The notes beneath the pieces are model-generated. The model saw only the letters and a program-made list of their open reading frames with translations, searched no databases and was not told where the DNA came from. Positions 49,201 to 58,785 of a stretch of 64,000 nucleotides of DNA are shown here, piece after piece. The translations under genes were made by a program, and so were the position numbers. Where the stretch lies: contig VWZS01003656.1 in the NCBI GenBank assembly GCA_013397075.1, positions 436,872 to 500,871 on the forward strand, in the 5' to 3' direction. This DNA is from Rhabdornis inornatus (Eukaryota > Chordata > Aves > Passeriformes > Rhabdornithidae). Within the stretch, counting starts at the first letter, position 1; every line of letters starts with the position of its first letter.

Positions 49201-51808
49201 CAGCAGCAGATTAAGAGCAATAATTCATGGAGATTACATTCTAAGGTAGTGTATTTAATGATAGGCAGAATCTGTTAGGGGTCTGTTGCAGTGCTATTTT
49301 CTGCAGTTGTGGCATGTCATCCAGAGCTGGGTCTTTCTGGGCAAAATCTCAGCGTAAATGGGCTGCTCTTTATGTGACTGCAGTGGCAGCTCACACTTTA
49401 TCACCCACAAGTTAAACATTTTACTATTCAGGTAAAGATTATTACAGTTTTAATAGCTGGTGAAGGTGGCATGAACAGGGCGTATGTTGAAAGGCCATAT
49501 CAATACATCAGCTCCCACTCTGGAGAACTGGGCAGTTACCATTAGGAAGTAGCACAGGAAGAAGGAAGAGTCTTACTGAATAAAAGCAATTCGTTTTTCA
49601 TACTGCTGTTTAGCTGACTGTTTCTTTGGTTTAAATGAACAAAGCATCCTATTTGCCATAGGGTTTTCAGTTACCCAAGCCACCAGAGCCACCCTCCGTG
49701 GAAGTGGAATATTACACCATTGCTGAATTCCAGTCATGCATCTCTGATGGCATAAGCTTTCGTGGAGGGCAGAAAGCCGAGGTGAGCCTTAACAGTGGAT
49801 CTGGAAAAATTGTGATATATATCTCTTTCATGGGAATGGATTGGAAGGGGAGGAGCAGGAAGCAGTAAGTTGAGATTTTTGTCTAAGTAACATGTTCCTT
49901 GTTACCTCTTAGGTTATCGAAAAGAATTCTGGTGGCTGGTGGTATGTGCAGATTGGAGAGAAGGAAGGATGGGCTCCAGCATCTTATATTGACAAGAGAA
50001 AGAAACCAAATTTGAACAGAAGAACCAGTACTTTAACCCGCCCAAAGGTTCCTCCCCCAGCACCTCCCAGTAAACCAAAAGACTCTGAAGAAGGAACAGT
50101 TCCTGGAGCAGTTTCTTCAGGAGATACCCAGGACTCTCCCCACAAGCTGAAATACGAAGAACCTGAGTATGATGTGCCTGCCTTTGGCTTTGACTCGGAG
50201 TGTGAAGTGAATGAAAGTCACCATGAAGACAGCACTCCTGAAAAGCGACTGTTTCAGCCCCTCAAGCCCTCACCTGTGTCATCACTTCAGAAAGCTAAGT
50301 TCAAAGTAGGAGAGTCTTCAGAAGAAGTTGCTCATGAAGAAGAAACCATCTATGAGAACGAGGGGTTCAGGCGTTATGTGGAAGATGCTTTATCCAATAA
50401 GGAATCTAGTGGGGATTCTGATTCTCAAAAAAGCTCCTCTCTGTCCTTGATCCAAAAGAATTCTCCATGTTCCAGCTCTCCTAAATCATCACTTGTAAAG
50501 CTCAAGACAGGCAAAATCGTTCAGCCTGATCTTGGAAAATGTCACTATTCCAGGAGTGAGGAGACAAAACCGAGATCAGCTTCAGATGTTGGCTTACGTA
50601 GCGTGCCGAGAACGGGCATGAAGAAAGATCCTGGGCAGAGTCCTTCCATAAGGGCAAAGCCAATTGTTAGGCCCAAACCCTTCCTGAGCAAGGCAGACTC
50701 TCAGAGCCAAGAAAAGATGGATATTAGCACTTTAAGGCGTCAGCTGAGGCCAACTGGGCAGCTCAGAGGTGGACTCAAAGGTTCAAGAAGTGAAGAGTCT
50801 GCGAGCCCCCCCTGCACAGCTTCTGAGAGCCAGGATGACCCTGTTCGGAGAAGCTCTGCTGATCTCATCACAGCTCCTTCCCGTGGCATTTTCTGCTCCA
50901 GCCATGCAGCCAAAACTGAGCAAGAAAATGACTCCAGATGTTTCTATGTGACCACTGATGCATACCAAAAGGTACAGGATTCTGAAATTTGCTTCCCAGC
51001 AGGAGTGGAAGTGGAAGTTCTGGAAAAGCAATCCAGTGGATGGTGGTACTTGAAGTATGGAGACGTGGAAGGCTGGGCTCCTTCCCATTATTTGGCTCTC
51101 CCTGATAACCAGCGAGAAAGTACATCAGCAGAGACTGATTCCTCTTTTGCTAAGAACAGGAAAAATGAAAACAAGTCCAACAGTTTAGAGAAGATAGAGA
51201 AGAGGGTTCAGGCTTTGAACACCATCAACCAGAGCAAACGTGCAACACCACCCATCCCAAGCAAACCTCCTGGCGGCTTCTCAAAAGCATCAGGGCCAGT
51301 TAAAATGAGGAATGGTGTGAGGCAGCTTGCTGTCCGTCCGCAGTCAGTGTTTGTGTCTCCACCACCAAAGGATAACAACCTGTCGTGCTCCTTGCGCAGA
51401 AATGAGTCTTTAACAGCTACAGATCAGCTTAGGACCGTCCGTCGGAATTCCTCCTTCAGCAACGCGTGGGCACAGCCTGGTGACACGAAGGGAAAGCAGC
51501 CGGAGCGGCTGGGCACAGAGAGCTTGGAGACCACCTCCAACCTCCCCACGCAGAGGAATGGGATCCCTGTGTCCACAGTCAGGCCAAAGCCCATTGAGAA
51601 ATCCCAGTTCATCCACAACAATCTCAAGGACATCTATGTTTCCATTGCAGACTATGAAGGCGATGAGGAGACTGCGGGGTTTCAGGAAGGTGTCTGCATG
51701 GAGGTCCTCGAAAGGAACCCAAATGGCTGGTGGTACTGCCAGATCATGAGTGGTGTGAAGCCGTTCAAAGGCTGGGTGCCCTCAAATTATTTGGAGAAAA
51801 AGAACTAA
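25106..51808 (+). CDS. SH3PXD2A: SH3PXD2A (TKS5/FISH) scaffold protein, 3' seven coding exons, partial at 5' end
   Basis: Seven exons join in frame (114, 84, 118, 335, 50, 120 and 1896 bp) into the C-terminal 904 residues of TKS5, ending at TAA 51806-51808. Every junction is GT-AG and the phases agree (1, 1, 2, 1, 0, 0). Recognition rests on domain order: end of SH3-1, basic linker, SH3-2, linker, SH3-3, long Pro/Ser-rich linker, SH3-4, linker, SH3-5 at the extreme C terminus with final residues LEKKN. Each SH3 carries the WW pair and a GW(A/V)PxxYL-type end. Known for the family: an adaptor at podosomes and invadopodia, Src substrate, binder of ADAMs, N-WASP, Nck and Nox components. The paralogue SH3PXD2B has four SH3 domains, whereas this gene has four downstream of the start of the window plus the end of another, so it is the A gene. 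The PX exons lie outside the window. Confidence 0.97.
25220..29415 (+). other. SH3PXD2A intron between SH3-1 exon and 84-bp cassette exon
   Basis: This 4196-bp intron has donor gtatgg and acceptor aaactag. It contains a 19-bp tandem duplication (25518-25555), an 18-T run at 25564-25581 and, near its 3' end, a T/C-rich tract (about 29354-29392). I see no coding exon or RNA gene in it. Confidence 0.85.
25518..25555. repeat. 19-bp perfect tandem duplication
   Basis: The unit GTATTTAGCTGCACTGCTT occurs twice head to tail (25518-25536 and 25537-25555) and is followed by a long T run. This looks like a replication-slippage duplication about 300 bp after an exon donor. Confidence 0.9.
29416..29499 (+). 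CDS. SH3PXD2A: SH3PXD2A 84-bp basic cassette exon (28 codons) between SH3-1 and SH3-2
   Basis: The acceptor ccaaactag ends at 29415 and the donor gtgaat begins at 29500. The exon is phase 1 in and phase 1 out, so leaving it out keeps the frame (E-V-S... becomes E-E-E-K). It encodes a strongly basic stretch, SKRRKAHLRRLDRRW then TLGGIVNRQQSR. Mammalian TKS5 isoforms of about 1133 and 1105 residues differ by 28 residues in this linker, which matches this exon being an optional cassette. The upstream intron end has a long T/C-rich tract (about 29354-29392), but the last 20 bases before the AG are less pyrimidine-rich, which could make the exon regulated. The exon is also clearly richer in GC and CpG than its intron flanks. 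Confidence 0.93.
33428..33707. repeat. (CCTTTTTTT)31 tandem array, nearly perfect
   Basis: The unit is CC followed by seven T, with exact 9-bp spacing from the first CC (33428) to the last (33698), that is 31 units. The only internal change is one CC to TC at 33581; the last unit has eight T. The strand is pure pyrimidine over 280 bp. Translation in each frame gives artefactual PFF, SFF or, on the other strand, KKE and GKK repeats that should not be read as genes. Such homogeneity implies recent expansion or ongoing exchange, so length variation between individuals is likely. Confidence 0.97.
34517..34567 (+). repeat. Probable fragment of the same ancient dispersed repeat
   Basis: The words AGACTCCTGTCCCAAATAGT and TTTACAGCCTAAACAAAGAG resemble the part of the family remembered as agacagtccctgccccaaagagcttacaatctaa. 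The fragment is short and diverged, so the assignment is tentative. Confidence 0.35.
35160..35183. repeat. 24-bp perfect inverted repeat (11-bp arms, TT centre)
   Basis: The left arm AGTCTATCACC and right arm GGTGATAGACT are exact reverse complements separated by two bases. The DNA could extrude a short cruciform and the intronic RNA a compact hairpin. No adjacent repeat or target duplication was recognised. Confidence 0.9.
40815..40932 (+). CDS. SH3PXD2A: SH3PXD2A coding exon: most of SH3 domain 2
   Basis: The acceptor ctcactag ends at 40814 and the donor gtaaag begins at 40933. Phase is 1 in and 2 out. The exon encodes EKYVTIQPYASQGKDEIGF and continues through the n-Src/RT region to NLEGWWYI, that is, the ALYDY-like strand through the WW pair of SH3-2. 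The domain finishes on the next exon. In p47phox-type organisers the first two SH3s act as a tandem, and the short linker from SH3-1 is consistent with that, especially when the 84-bp cassette is skipped. Confidence 0.96.
40933..46387 (+). other. SH3PXD2A intron inside SH3 domain 2
   Basis: This 5455-bp intron has donor gtaaag and acceptor tctccag. It contains a very strong unused acceptor-like site (tract 43087-43138, AG at 43139-43140) and a possible old repeat fragment near 45944. No coding exon is supported. Confidence 0.85.
45944..45970 (+). repeat. Possible third fragment of the ancient dispersed repeat
   Basis: TCTGTACTAGGTGCTGTACA resembles the remembered core tgttgtgctaggcgctgtacaaac. 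At this length chance similarity cannot be excluded. Confidence 0.25.
46388..46722 (+). CDS. SH3PXD2A: SH3PXD2A coding exon: end of SH3-2 and conserved linker
   Basis: The acceptor ctctccag ends at 46387 and the donor gtaaga begins at 46723. The exon completes the split Arg and encodes YLGKEGWAPASYLKKAKDD, the end of SH3-2. A conserved linker follows with GPVEIIGNIMEISNLLNKK, a variable acidic stretch, KKEISLPILCN and GSPAIARIAPQRAQI. Phase is 2 in and 1 out, with 111 whole codons. The segments around NIMEISNLLNKK and KEISLPILCN are the most TKS5-like parts and separate it from generic SH3 adaptors. Reading on past the donor meets a stop within a few codons (46737-46739), so retaining the 810-bp intron would truncate the protein after SH3-2. 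Confidence 0.96.
46723..47532 (+). other. SH3PXD2A intron before the 50-bp exon
   Basis: This 810-bp intron has donor gtaaga and acceptor ctactcag. I see no repeat, RNA gene or extra exon. Confidence 0.9.
47533..47582 (+). CDS. SH3PXD2A: SH3PXD2A 50-bp microexon with basic polyproline motif
   Basis: The acceptor tcctactcag ends at 47532 and the donor gtgtgt begins at 47583. The exon completes a Ser codon and encodes SPNLRTRPPPRRESSL, leaving in phase 0. The sequence is a proline-rich ligand followed by two arginines and serines, placed just after SH3-2 and its linker. Its donor (CTG then gtgtgt) is weaker than those of its neighbours. Skipping it would shift the frame, because 50 is not a multiple of three, so it is expected to be constitutive. 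It resembles the PPRR-type core of the p47phox autoinhibitory region; see the findings. Confidence 0.94.
47583..49661 (+). other. SH3PXD2A intron between the 50-bp exon and SH3-3 exon
   Basis: This 2079-bp intron has donor gtgtgt and acceptor gccatag. An 86-codon open frame at 48462-48722 lacks flanking splice context and any match to TKS5, so it is taken as chance. Nothing else was recognised. Confidence 0.88.
49662..49781 (+). CDS. SH3PXD2A: SH3PXD2A coding exon: first half of SH3 domain 3
   Basis: The acceptor tttgccatag ends at 49661 and the donor gtgagc begins at 49782. Both sides are phase 0, giving exactly 40 codons. The exon encodes a proline stretch (LPKPPEPPSVEVE) and then the SH3-3 start YYTIAEFQSCISDGISFRGG and QKAE. 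The rest of SH3-3 begins the terminal exon after a 131-bp intron, the shortest intron here. Confidence 0.96.
49913..51808 (+). CDS. SH3PXD2A: SH3PXD2A terminal coding exon: end of SH3-3, linker, SH3-4, linker, SH3-5, stop
   Basis: The acceptor acctcttag ends at 49912. 631 codons follow, then TAA. The order is the end of SH3-3 (IEKNSGGWWYVQ to GWAPASYIDKRKK), the PxxP-rich RPKVPPPAPPSKPK (50039-50080), tyrosine site EEPEYDVPAFG (Tyr codon 50168), tyrosine site EEETIYENEGF (Tyr codon 50351), a Ser-rich region, MDISTLRRQLRPTGQLRGG near 50718, RRSSADLI (50846-50869), SH3-4 (about 50945-51100, WWYLK and GWAPSHYL), a PxxP linker (TPPIPSKPPGG, about 51247-51279) and SH3-5 (about 51635-51800, IADYEGDEE, WWYCQ, GWVPSNYL). 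The two tyrosines match sites known in the mammalian protein as Y557 and Y619, Src targets. SH3-5 is the ADAM-binding domain in mammals. The long mammalian polyserine run is not visible. Confidence 0.98.
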   Translation, partial: VIEKNSGGWWYVQIGEKEGWAPASYIDKRKKPNLNRRTSTLTRPKVPPPAPPSKPKDSEEGTVPGAVSSGDTQDSPHKLKYEEPEYDVPAFGFDSECEVNESHHEDSTPEKRLFQPLKPSPVSSLQKAKFKVGESSEEVAHEEETIYENEGFRRYVEDALSNKESSGDSDSQKSSSLSLIQKNSPCSSSPKSSLVKLKTGKIVQPDLGKCHYSRSEETKPRSASDVGLRSVPRTGMKKDPGQSPSIRAKPIVRPKPFLSKADSQSQEKMDISTLRRQLRPTGQLRGGLKGSRSEESASPPCTASESQDDPVRRSSADLITAPSRGIFCSSHAAKTEQENDSRCFYVTTDAYQKVQDSEICFPAGVEVEVLEKQSSGWWYLKYGDVEGWAPSHYLALPDNQRESTSAETDSSFAKNRKNENKSNSLEKIEKRVQALNTINQSKRATPPIPSKPPGGFSKASGPVKMRNGVRQLAVRPQSVFVSPPPKDNNLSCSLRRNESLTATDQLRTVRRNSSFSNAWAQPGDTKGKQPERLGTESLETTSNLPTQRNGIPVSTVRPKPIEKSQFIHNNLKDIYVSIADYEGDEETAGFQEGVCMEVLERNPNGWWYCQIMSGVKPFKGWVPSNYLEKKN

Positions 51809-53604
51809 TATTGCAGTATCTTTAACCTCCCTAATTTATACTGTTCCTGCTGTGTACATGTGGAAAAAACAATTGCTACACAAAAAGACGTTTCCCTGTG
51901 CTCCAGTTTGTACAAAGGAGTCTATTTGAGGACAAATCTGCCATGTTCTGGAGAGGTTTGTGAGGTTTATGTGTTGTAGGCAACTACAAGGAAGATGCAG
52001 CATAGTCAAATGCCTTTTTGTGAAGTTGTTAATAATCTTGTATGTGTAACAGGGTAAGACATCCCATCCTTCACATTATTGATAGGAAACCAAATGTGTG
52101 CCTTTTGTGAGAGAAATACACATGCGTCTGCCTGGGGAGTTCTGTGCCAAACTGTTTTACAATCTTGGCTCCCTTTCTCCTCATTTTTGTCCATATGTGG
52201 AATACCCAAGAATTTTGAATGCTTTTCCACAACTTACAGTGAGAAGAAAATGAAAGTTTCTGAAACACAGAGGGACTCTAATCCTTTGGAGATGTTCACT
52301 TTTTTTTCTGTTACTATACTCAACAGTTGGTAGGTCCAGAGTTGGAGCCTTTTCATCATGGAGAGTTTTGGTGTCTGTCTTCAGTGTTGTTACAGCTAAC
52401 TCATTGGAAAAGGTCATCAGGTGGTGTGGGTTGGGGGCTTTTTGTTTCCTTTGATTCTGTCTTGTCCTTTGAGTTGGGATTTCAGGTGTTCAAGGGCAGT
52501 GATGCCTACTGGTGCTTGTAAAAACAAACCTACAAACCCCTTGCTTAAGCACGTCTGTTACTGTGTAGGCTTTGTGTTTGGTTCTGTGCCTGACTCCTGC
52601 CAGGTGATGCTGGTTGATTCTCTTCCCAGAGTTGGGTTTCTCAAAAGTTATCAAAGTCAACAAAGTCCCTTAAGACACTAAAGACAAAGCTGTCAGATGT
52701 GTTAATTCTTGTTTTGCCCTCTGGTCCAAATCCAAGGATGCTGACTGCTGGCAGGGCCCACCAAGATATTAGTGAGAAATATTTGTAACCTTCTGCAACA
52801 TCAGTGTTTACAATGAGTGGGAAAAAAAAGCCATCAAACTCAGTCTGCACATAATTTGTATATTTTTGGGGAATTGTTTTGTGTTTTGTTTTTGTCTTTT
52901 CTGTGCATTCTGGGTTTACTGTATTTTTTTTGTGTGTGTGTATCTGGTTTTACCAGAAAAGACTTAAAACTGAAGTAGGAGCTAAATACGTGTTTCTGTT
53001 CCCACTTGAATCCAAAGAGTACGTTTGTACTGGAAAGTGGGCCTGGGCTTCTCAGGTTCAGAAATTTAATATCAAAGCAATTTGGTCTACAATGCATCTA
53101 ATCAGGAAGCTGCCTCTTTTAGTTCCTGTTCTGTTTGCCTTTCTTAACTCATGTTTTGAAATGTGGCACACGGTGTGGATGGTGTGAGAAATGGAAAAGG
53201 TATCCATTGGAAAAGACTAGGAATATGGAGTTATTTTTGAGGTAGCCTTGTACGGTAAACATAATTAACTAAATCCCTACTGTGCTTAAGGAAGTCATGC
53301 TTGGGGGTTTTCCTTAAATGGCCTTGTTAATCACTCAATATCAATATCTAATTCCTTTAAATAATAGACAGCATTGTAAATCTGTTCTGGGGGAGGGCAG
53401 ACCATTTCACCACTGGTTTACACAAAGCATTACGTGTTCTTTTTTTCACCAGTTTAGTACTGATTTGGCTTGGAAGTTAAAGGTTATAAAGGCTTCAAAA
53501 TAGCTATGATCAAGGGGCTGAGTAAAACAGCACAACAATACCATATGTTACTGGGGATGTTTCACTGCCAAAAAAAAAATTAGGAAATTTATATGTCGTT
53601 CTTG

Positions 53605-53672
53605 TCTTTTTCCTTTTTTGTCTTCTTTTTTTTTCTTTTCCTTTTTGTTTTTCTTTTTGTGTGTGTGTGGTT
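53605..53672 (+). promoter_or_regulatory. U/CU-rich tract ending in a UG repeat within the 3' UTR
   Basis: Runs of T with scattered C are followed by TGTGTGTGTGTGG. In RNA these are the kinds of sequence bound by PTB, HuR/TIA and CELF proteins, so message stability or localisation control is plausible. Binding is an inference from composition only. Confidence 0.4.
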
Positions 53673-56600
53673 TTGGGGTTTTATTAATTTCCATGGTAAC
53701 ACTTAGAGAGTTGCCTACAGCTAGTGTGGCTGATGTCCTTTCGGTAGCTGAAACAACATCCAGGTGCCACAACTACAGGCTACAAACAGTGCTGTGGTTT
53801 GAGCAGCTCTCTGCATGCAGGTGGGGAGGGGAGGCTGTTTGTTTGGGATCCCTTTAAATTGTGGTGGCAGGAGAAGGAGGTGTAACTGCACAACAGCTCA
53901 TATCACAGTGCAGGGTCCTCTTTGTACCTTAATGTCTCACCATATGATGTGGAAGTATATGTCCAGTTGGCTTCATCTCACTGGATGTGTAGCTGAGACA
54001 TTGTGGCCCTGTCTCTCGTATTTCTCCCCATTTTTAGTTGTACTAGTATGGTAGCAGCCATAAAAGACTGCTGGAGCTGTTGTGAGATTATAATAGAAGT
54101 ATTATATTCTTCTGCTGGACAGTATTAAATAGAGCAATACATAGAGTTATCTGCTAGATTGCAGTACTAATAGTAGTGACTTAGTGATTCCTATTAATGT
54201 TATGATTTATTTTAACAATAATGATGCGGAAGTGGTTCATTATTTTGAATTAATGCACTTTAACAATAAAAGAAACCAAAATGGAAGCCAATGCAGAGAA
54301 CTAAGTGCATTATTTAAAGGTGCAGTATATAATTATCATTTTCTTGAAGCACATATTTATTAAGAATTAACTTATTATTTAAAATATTCTAAAGTTTTGT
54401 TTAAAGACATTCCCACTAGGTCATCTCTTTGGGGGGATGTAAAGCACAGCTCCCAGATGTTCTGCATTGAGCCACTGAATTCTCTGAGTGGTATGGCCTG
54501 ACATGAGCCCCTATCCAAGGAGGGAGGAGCAGCAGGAAGAGCTCAGACTACTGGGAATACTCACATTTGCATCCAGCAAAGCCAGGTCCAGGGCACCTCT
54601 GAAGTGCAGGGTCCTTGCAGATGTGGGGTGGCACAGGTGTTTTTGGCAGACAGTTCCTGTGCTTGGCTGCTGTGTGCCTTGCACAGGGCTGGCCCTGGTG
54701 GATGCAGGTTCTCCATGAGGCTCAGGTTAAGAGGCTTCAGGATCTGCCTGAGACAGCTCTGTAAGAGATGTCTGTCCATCCCACAGCTCCTGTTCCATCT
54801 TGCTGGCTTGCTTCTGCAGCTCTGGCTTTTGCCGGGCGGTGGTTTGCAGTGCTCCAGGCAGGGCAGGGTGACACAGTGTGAGCAGTCCTGCCAGGGTTTT
54901 CTCACTCACACAGCAGCTCCGTGGCTCTTTGCTGCTTTATCCCATCTCAAAGGCTTTGTGCCCTCCTGAGGAGAGGGCAGACCCTGCAGATGGGCTGCAG
55001 AGCCCATGGCCTCCCTCTGCCCTCACCTGTACCAGCAAAAAGGATGGGGTGCACATGGCCTCCTTGGTGCCAGATATTACTGCTGGTCACCGCTTGGCAT
55101 GCTGGCTTCCACCCTGGTGGAGAAGCTTCCATTTGGGCTTCCCTTCACTTGGTAGTTTTGGCTGCTTGTGTTTAAAAGGGCACTTTTAAAACAAATACTC
55201 CCAATGCAATTTTTCCCGTTCCTGTCTTACCATTGTCATAGTATCTCTCACTGAGATGCTCTCTCTTGTTTTGATTTTTTCAACTGAGAGATATCAGGAA
55301 AATAATTATTTTTTTCCATTGGTGAGCAGCTAGTTTTGGTCAGTTCTGCTGATACCTGAAATAGCAAGCCCTTCACTATTAGCTGTGAAACAGAAGGAAA
55401 GGCCTTAAGCTACATCAGAAAAGCTGACTGCAGGGCAGGAAAACCTGGCAGAGTACTCAGAGGACAGTGTAGTGCTAGAAGTATTTTAGCTCTTTTCTAA
55501 AAATGTTAGCATTGCCTTTTATTTACTAAATTTGTCAGAATTGACACTGGATCAAGAGCAATATTTAAATGTAATGTACACCTCAGTGAACACTCAATGC
55601 AGAAATCAATAGTACTGTTTAAATTTCTCTTTCTGGTTTCTTTCTGAACCAGATTGTTAAGAGGAAGAGTCTGCAGGGCTTGAGCAAAGCCATTTGCAGC
55701 TGAAGGGGGCCCTCCTCTGGGGGGAGAGGCGGCTACTCTTGCTGTCTTGCTCTCACCCACTCTTTGTATTTACCCAAAAAGTCTTGAATTTGGACCAGCA
55801 GAAATTCCAAACTCCAATGCCAGAGAACAAAATTAAAGAATGTGAAAAGTGTGTCTTGCTGTATACTGCAACTTTAATAATAATGAGCACTTCTGAGTTC
55901 GTTATTGAGGTTTATATAATGCCTGAAAAGTTTATTTGCTGGTTTCCCTTGTCTCCCCTTTCAAAACACTTTCTCATAACAGCAAGAGTCATGCATTTTG
56001 TTAGGAGTCCTTCCCCATGGGAGGCAATTTCTGTTCATTGTTTTAGCTGTCACCCCGTGCAATGAGTGAGTGTAGTCATATGTACCAGTCCTTTGCAAGC
56101 CAAACCTTTCAAGATGAAAGAGATGATGGGCACATGTTGGGGTACTTAACTGATGTGTCAACAAGAAGTTTTTAAATTGATGTATTCAATAGTAGCAAAT
56201 ACACAATAAGGAAAGATTGGAATTGTCTTGCAGCTAGACTCTTCAAAATGGAAATTCACATCTGCATGGGTATAGCTAAAAAATGCATTTGTCCCTTGTG
56301 GATGTGAACCCCAAAGACTCCTTCCATTATGATGCTATAAAGTTTGACGAAGGCATTATATAATTGTTTTCATCACTTTCAGATCTTAATGAATCATATT
56401 TTATTGTAATATATATTCATTGCTTTCCTCATTTAAAAAGAAAGTTACTGCTTTTATCTTATATGAAAAACAAGGGAATTTGATAAAGCATTCATTATTT
56501 TCATATTACTAGTATTAACAGAATAGAACTAGTACTATTTAATTTTAGATCTTCATAGCTAGCTTGTTAATAACTCATATTTTCCTGTGTTGTATCCTAC

Positions 56601-58779
56601 TATTTTTTCTATTTTTTTCCCAGATATTCTGCATTCTTGAGAAAAAGCAAATCCAATGAGTGGATAAGTGCAATATTCATAGAATAAACAGGCCCCTCAT
56701 CCAGGACTTGGAGTGGAACGTGCAGTGTGAAATGTTTGCAATTCTCTATTCATGCACTCTTAGGGAAGGGGAAATGCAGGGGAGGGGGCAACTGGATGAA
56801 AACAGGACCCTTGGGTAGGTAGAGACTGACAGCTGGGGTGGCTTGGGCTGGGAATGGCTGCTTTCCATAAACAGGTATCACCTGTTAGTGAAAGTATAAG
56901 GATTATGCAGCATGTTGCCAGGATTCTGTATTGATAAGGATGTTAATGCACATTCTTTACATGACTTCTGAGCTATGCTTGAAACACTCTGTATGTCATC
57001 CATGCATGATTCTGTCTTCTTGTTTGTCTCTGCTGGTTACATCCTCCGTTGCGCTTCAGAATTGGTGGTAACTTCAGAAGGGAAAATAATTCTGCTGGTG
57101 CAGTCCCAAGTTTGGATACTGTATTGTTACTTGTATTTATTGTAAGAGCTATGGGAATATTTTTACAGGTCCTTTCTTTTCTGTCCTTATTGTTGATCTA
57201 AGAAGAAAAAGTCTCCCTTTTATCTGGGTTAATTCTCACCTGCAGAATTTCACAGATGTTTTGGATATTGATTTCATATTTCTTGGCTTGCAAAGGTGGA
57301 TATCTCAGGTCCTAAATAAAGTTGGGCAGAAATTTTGCTCTTCAAAAGAAGTATTGTCTTAAATTCTGTTTGAATGGAAGGAGAACTTCCATCTGTCAAA
57401 AATAATGTGACTTTACAGGTAGCAGCAAAATCTACTACCTTTTAAAAACTGGACTATTTTTGTAAGGTGCGAGAGAAATGTGAAAGCCAGAGCACTTGAC
57501 TCTCTCAGCTCTGGGAAGTACATCTCCTGTGGCTCTAGTTCACTACTCTGGAGAGGAGATGTACCTCAGTTTTCTGCTTAATTTTTGTCCTGCTGTTCTT
57601 CAGTTTGTCAAAAATCCTTAATGTTACCAGAGACCTTTGCATTCAAACAGAAAAACTGAATTCTGCAGCTGTACTGAAATAGCATCAAAATGTGATTTTG
57701 GAAAACCTCTAATATTTACCAATTAGGAATCTGGTTTTGAGGAGCCAACTTAATTCTTTCACATGCTCTTGTCTAAACTGGCAAGAAGCCCATGAGCATC
57801 AGTAGAGTGACACTGACAGAAGACCCTTGTGGGTGCTCAGCATGGACTGTTCTCAGCAAAAGCAAGCTCTGTGCACTCCATTCCTACACCTCCAAAGGGT
57901 GCACAGGACTGCTTAGCCTTGGTGCTGCCCTGCCATGATCCACTGTGCTGCGAATCTTGCAGCTCTTTAAAACCAGCTGGAGCTTTGCTGCTATTTGCTG
58001 CTGGTTTTCCATCACCAGCAGCTCCTTCTCTGTCAGCTTTAGATGCTATTTAGCCACATAGTGAATTGCTGTGTATCAGTGCAGTGTTTGATAGCTGCCA
58101 ACAGTACCAGTATGATGGTCTGAGAGCGTGTGTTTGTCTAAGTTATTTTGTTTTAATTTGCTTTTCGTTGCTTGCTCGAAGCAGGGACCAGCACTGCGGT
58201 GATGCATGGGGAATGTGTCCGCACACTTGAACTGTTTGATGGCCTCTGCTAATGCTGCCCAGTGCTTGTGTTGCTCTTTCTCTCCCTCTGTGCTGCTCAG
58301 TAGTTGTGTCTGTTGTGTGTGTCTGTAATTTCCAGATAAAGTACTGTACATAAGGCCGGATCCAGAAGCCCCCAGTCAGCTGACTTTGGGTTGGGATGTA
58401 GGTTGCTGTTGCTGCTTTTCCTCCTCCATCTTAGACCCAATTTGGAGCAAAGCAGAGGTGTCTGTAAAAAGTCACCCATAACTCTACTTTGGGGTGTCAG
58501 TTTTGCAGGGTGTGCCAAGGGTAGGACGAGGAGATCTTTTCTCTCGGTGCCCTGGCATCAGGGCTGGGACTCTGCAGCAATTCCTGGAGCGGGAGCTTCG
58601 CCGCACTGTGTGCGGACATGGCTGGCATAGTCAGAACAAATTCGTTTCCCCCATTTTATATTGTCAGGGCTGGGCTGGTCCCATCAACTATGTTCTTCAT
58701 TTGTTCTTGCATCAAGGTAGTGTTGATTTTAGTTGGAGAGTGCAATTTTTTTTTTTGTTTCGTGTTTGGGTTTTTTATA

Positions 58780-58785
58780 AATAAA
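58780..58785 (+). promoter_or_regulatory. Probable distal poly(A) signal AATAAA of SH3PXD2A
   Basis: AATAAA occurs in the context ttttttataaataaattt, with a T/G-rich region upstream (58746-58776) and gttcttgtcgg about 40 bases downstream, the usual arrangement for cleavage 15-30 bases after the hexamer. It gives a 3' UTR of about 7 kb. Alternatives are 54265-54270, 56683-56688 and 57315-57320. Confidence 0.5.

Noticed and set aside
50783..51633. Antisense and shifted frames over the terminal exon
   Set aside because: Shadows of the well-supported SH3PXD2A coding sequence.
54488..55189. Overlapping open frames of up to 121 codons in the 3' UTR
   Set aside because: Multiple frames on both strands in a GC-rich UTR block with no start context or homology that I can see.
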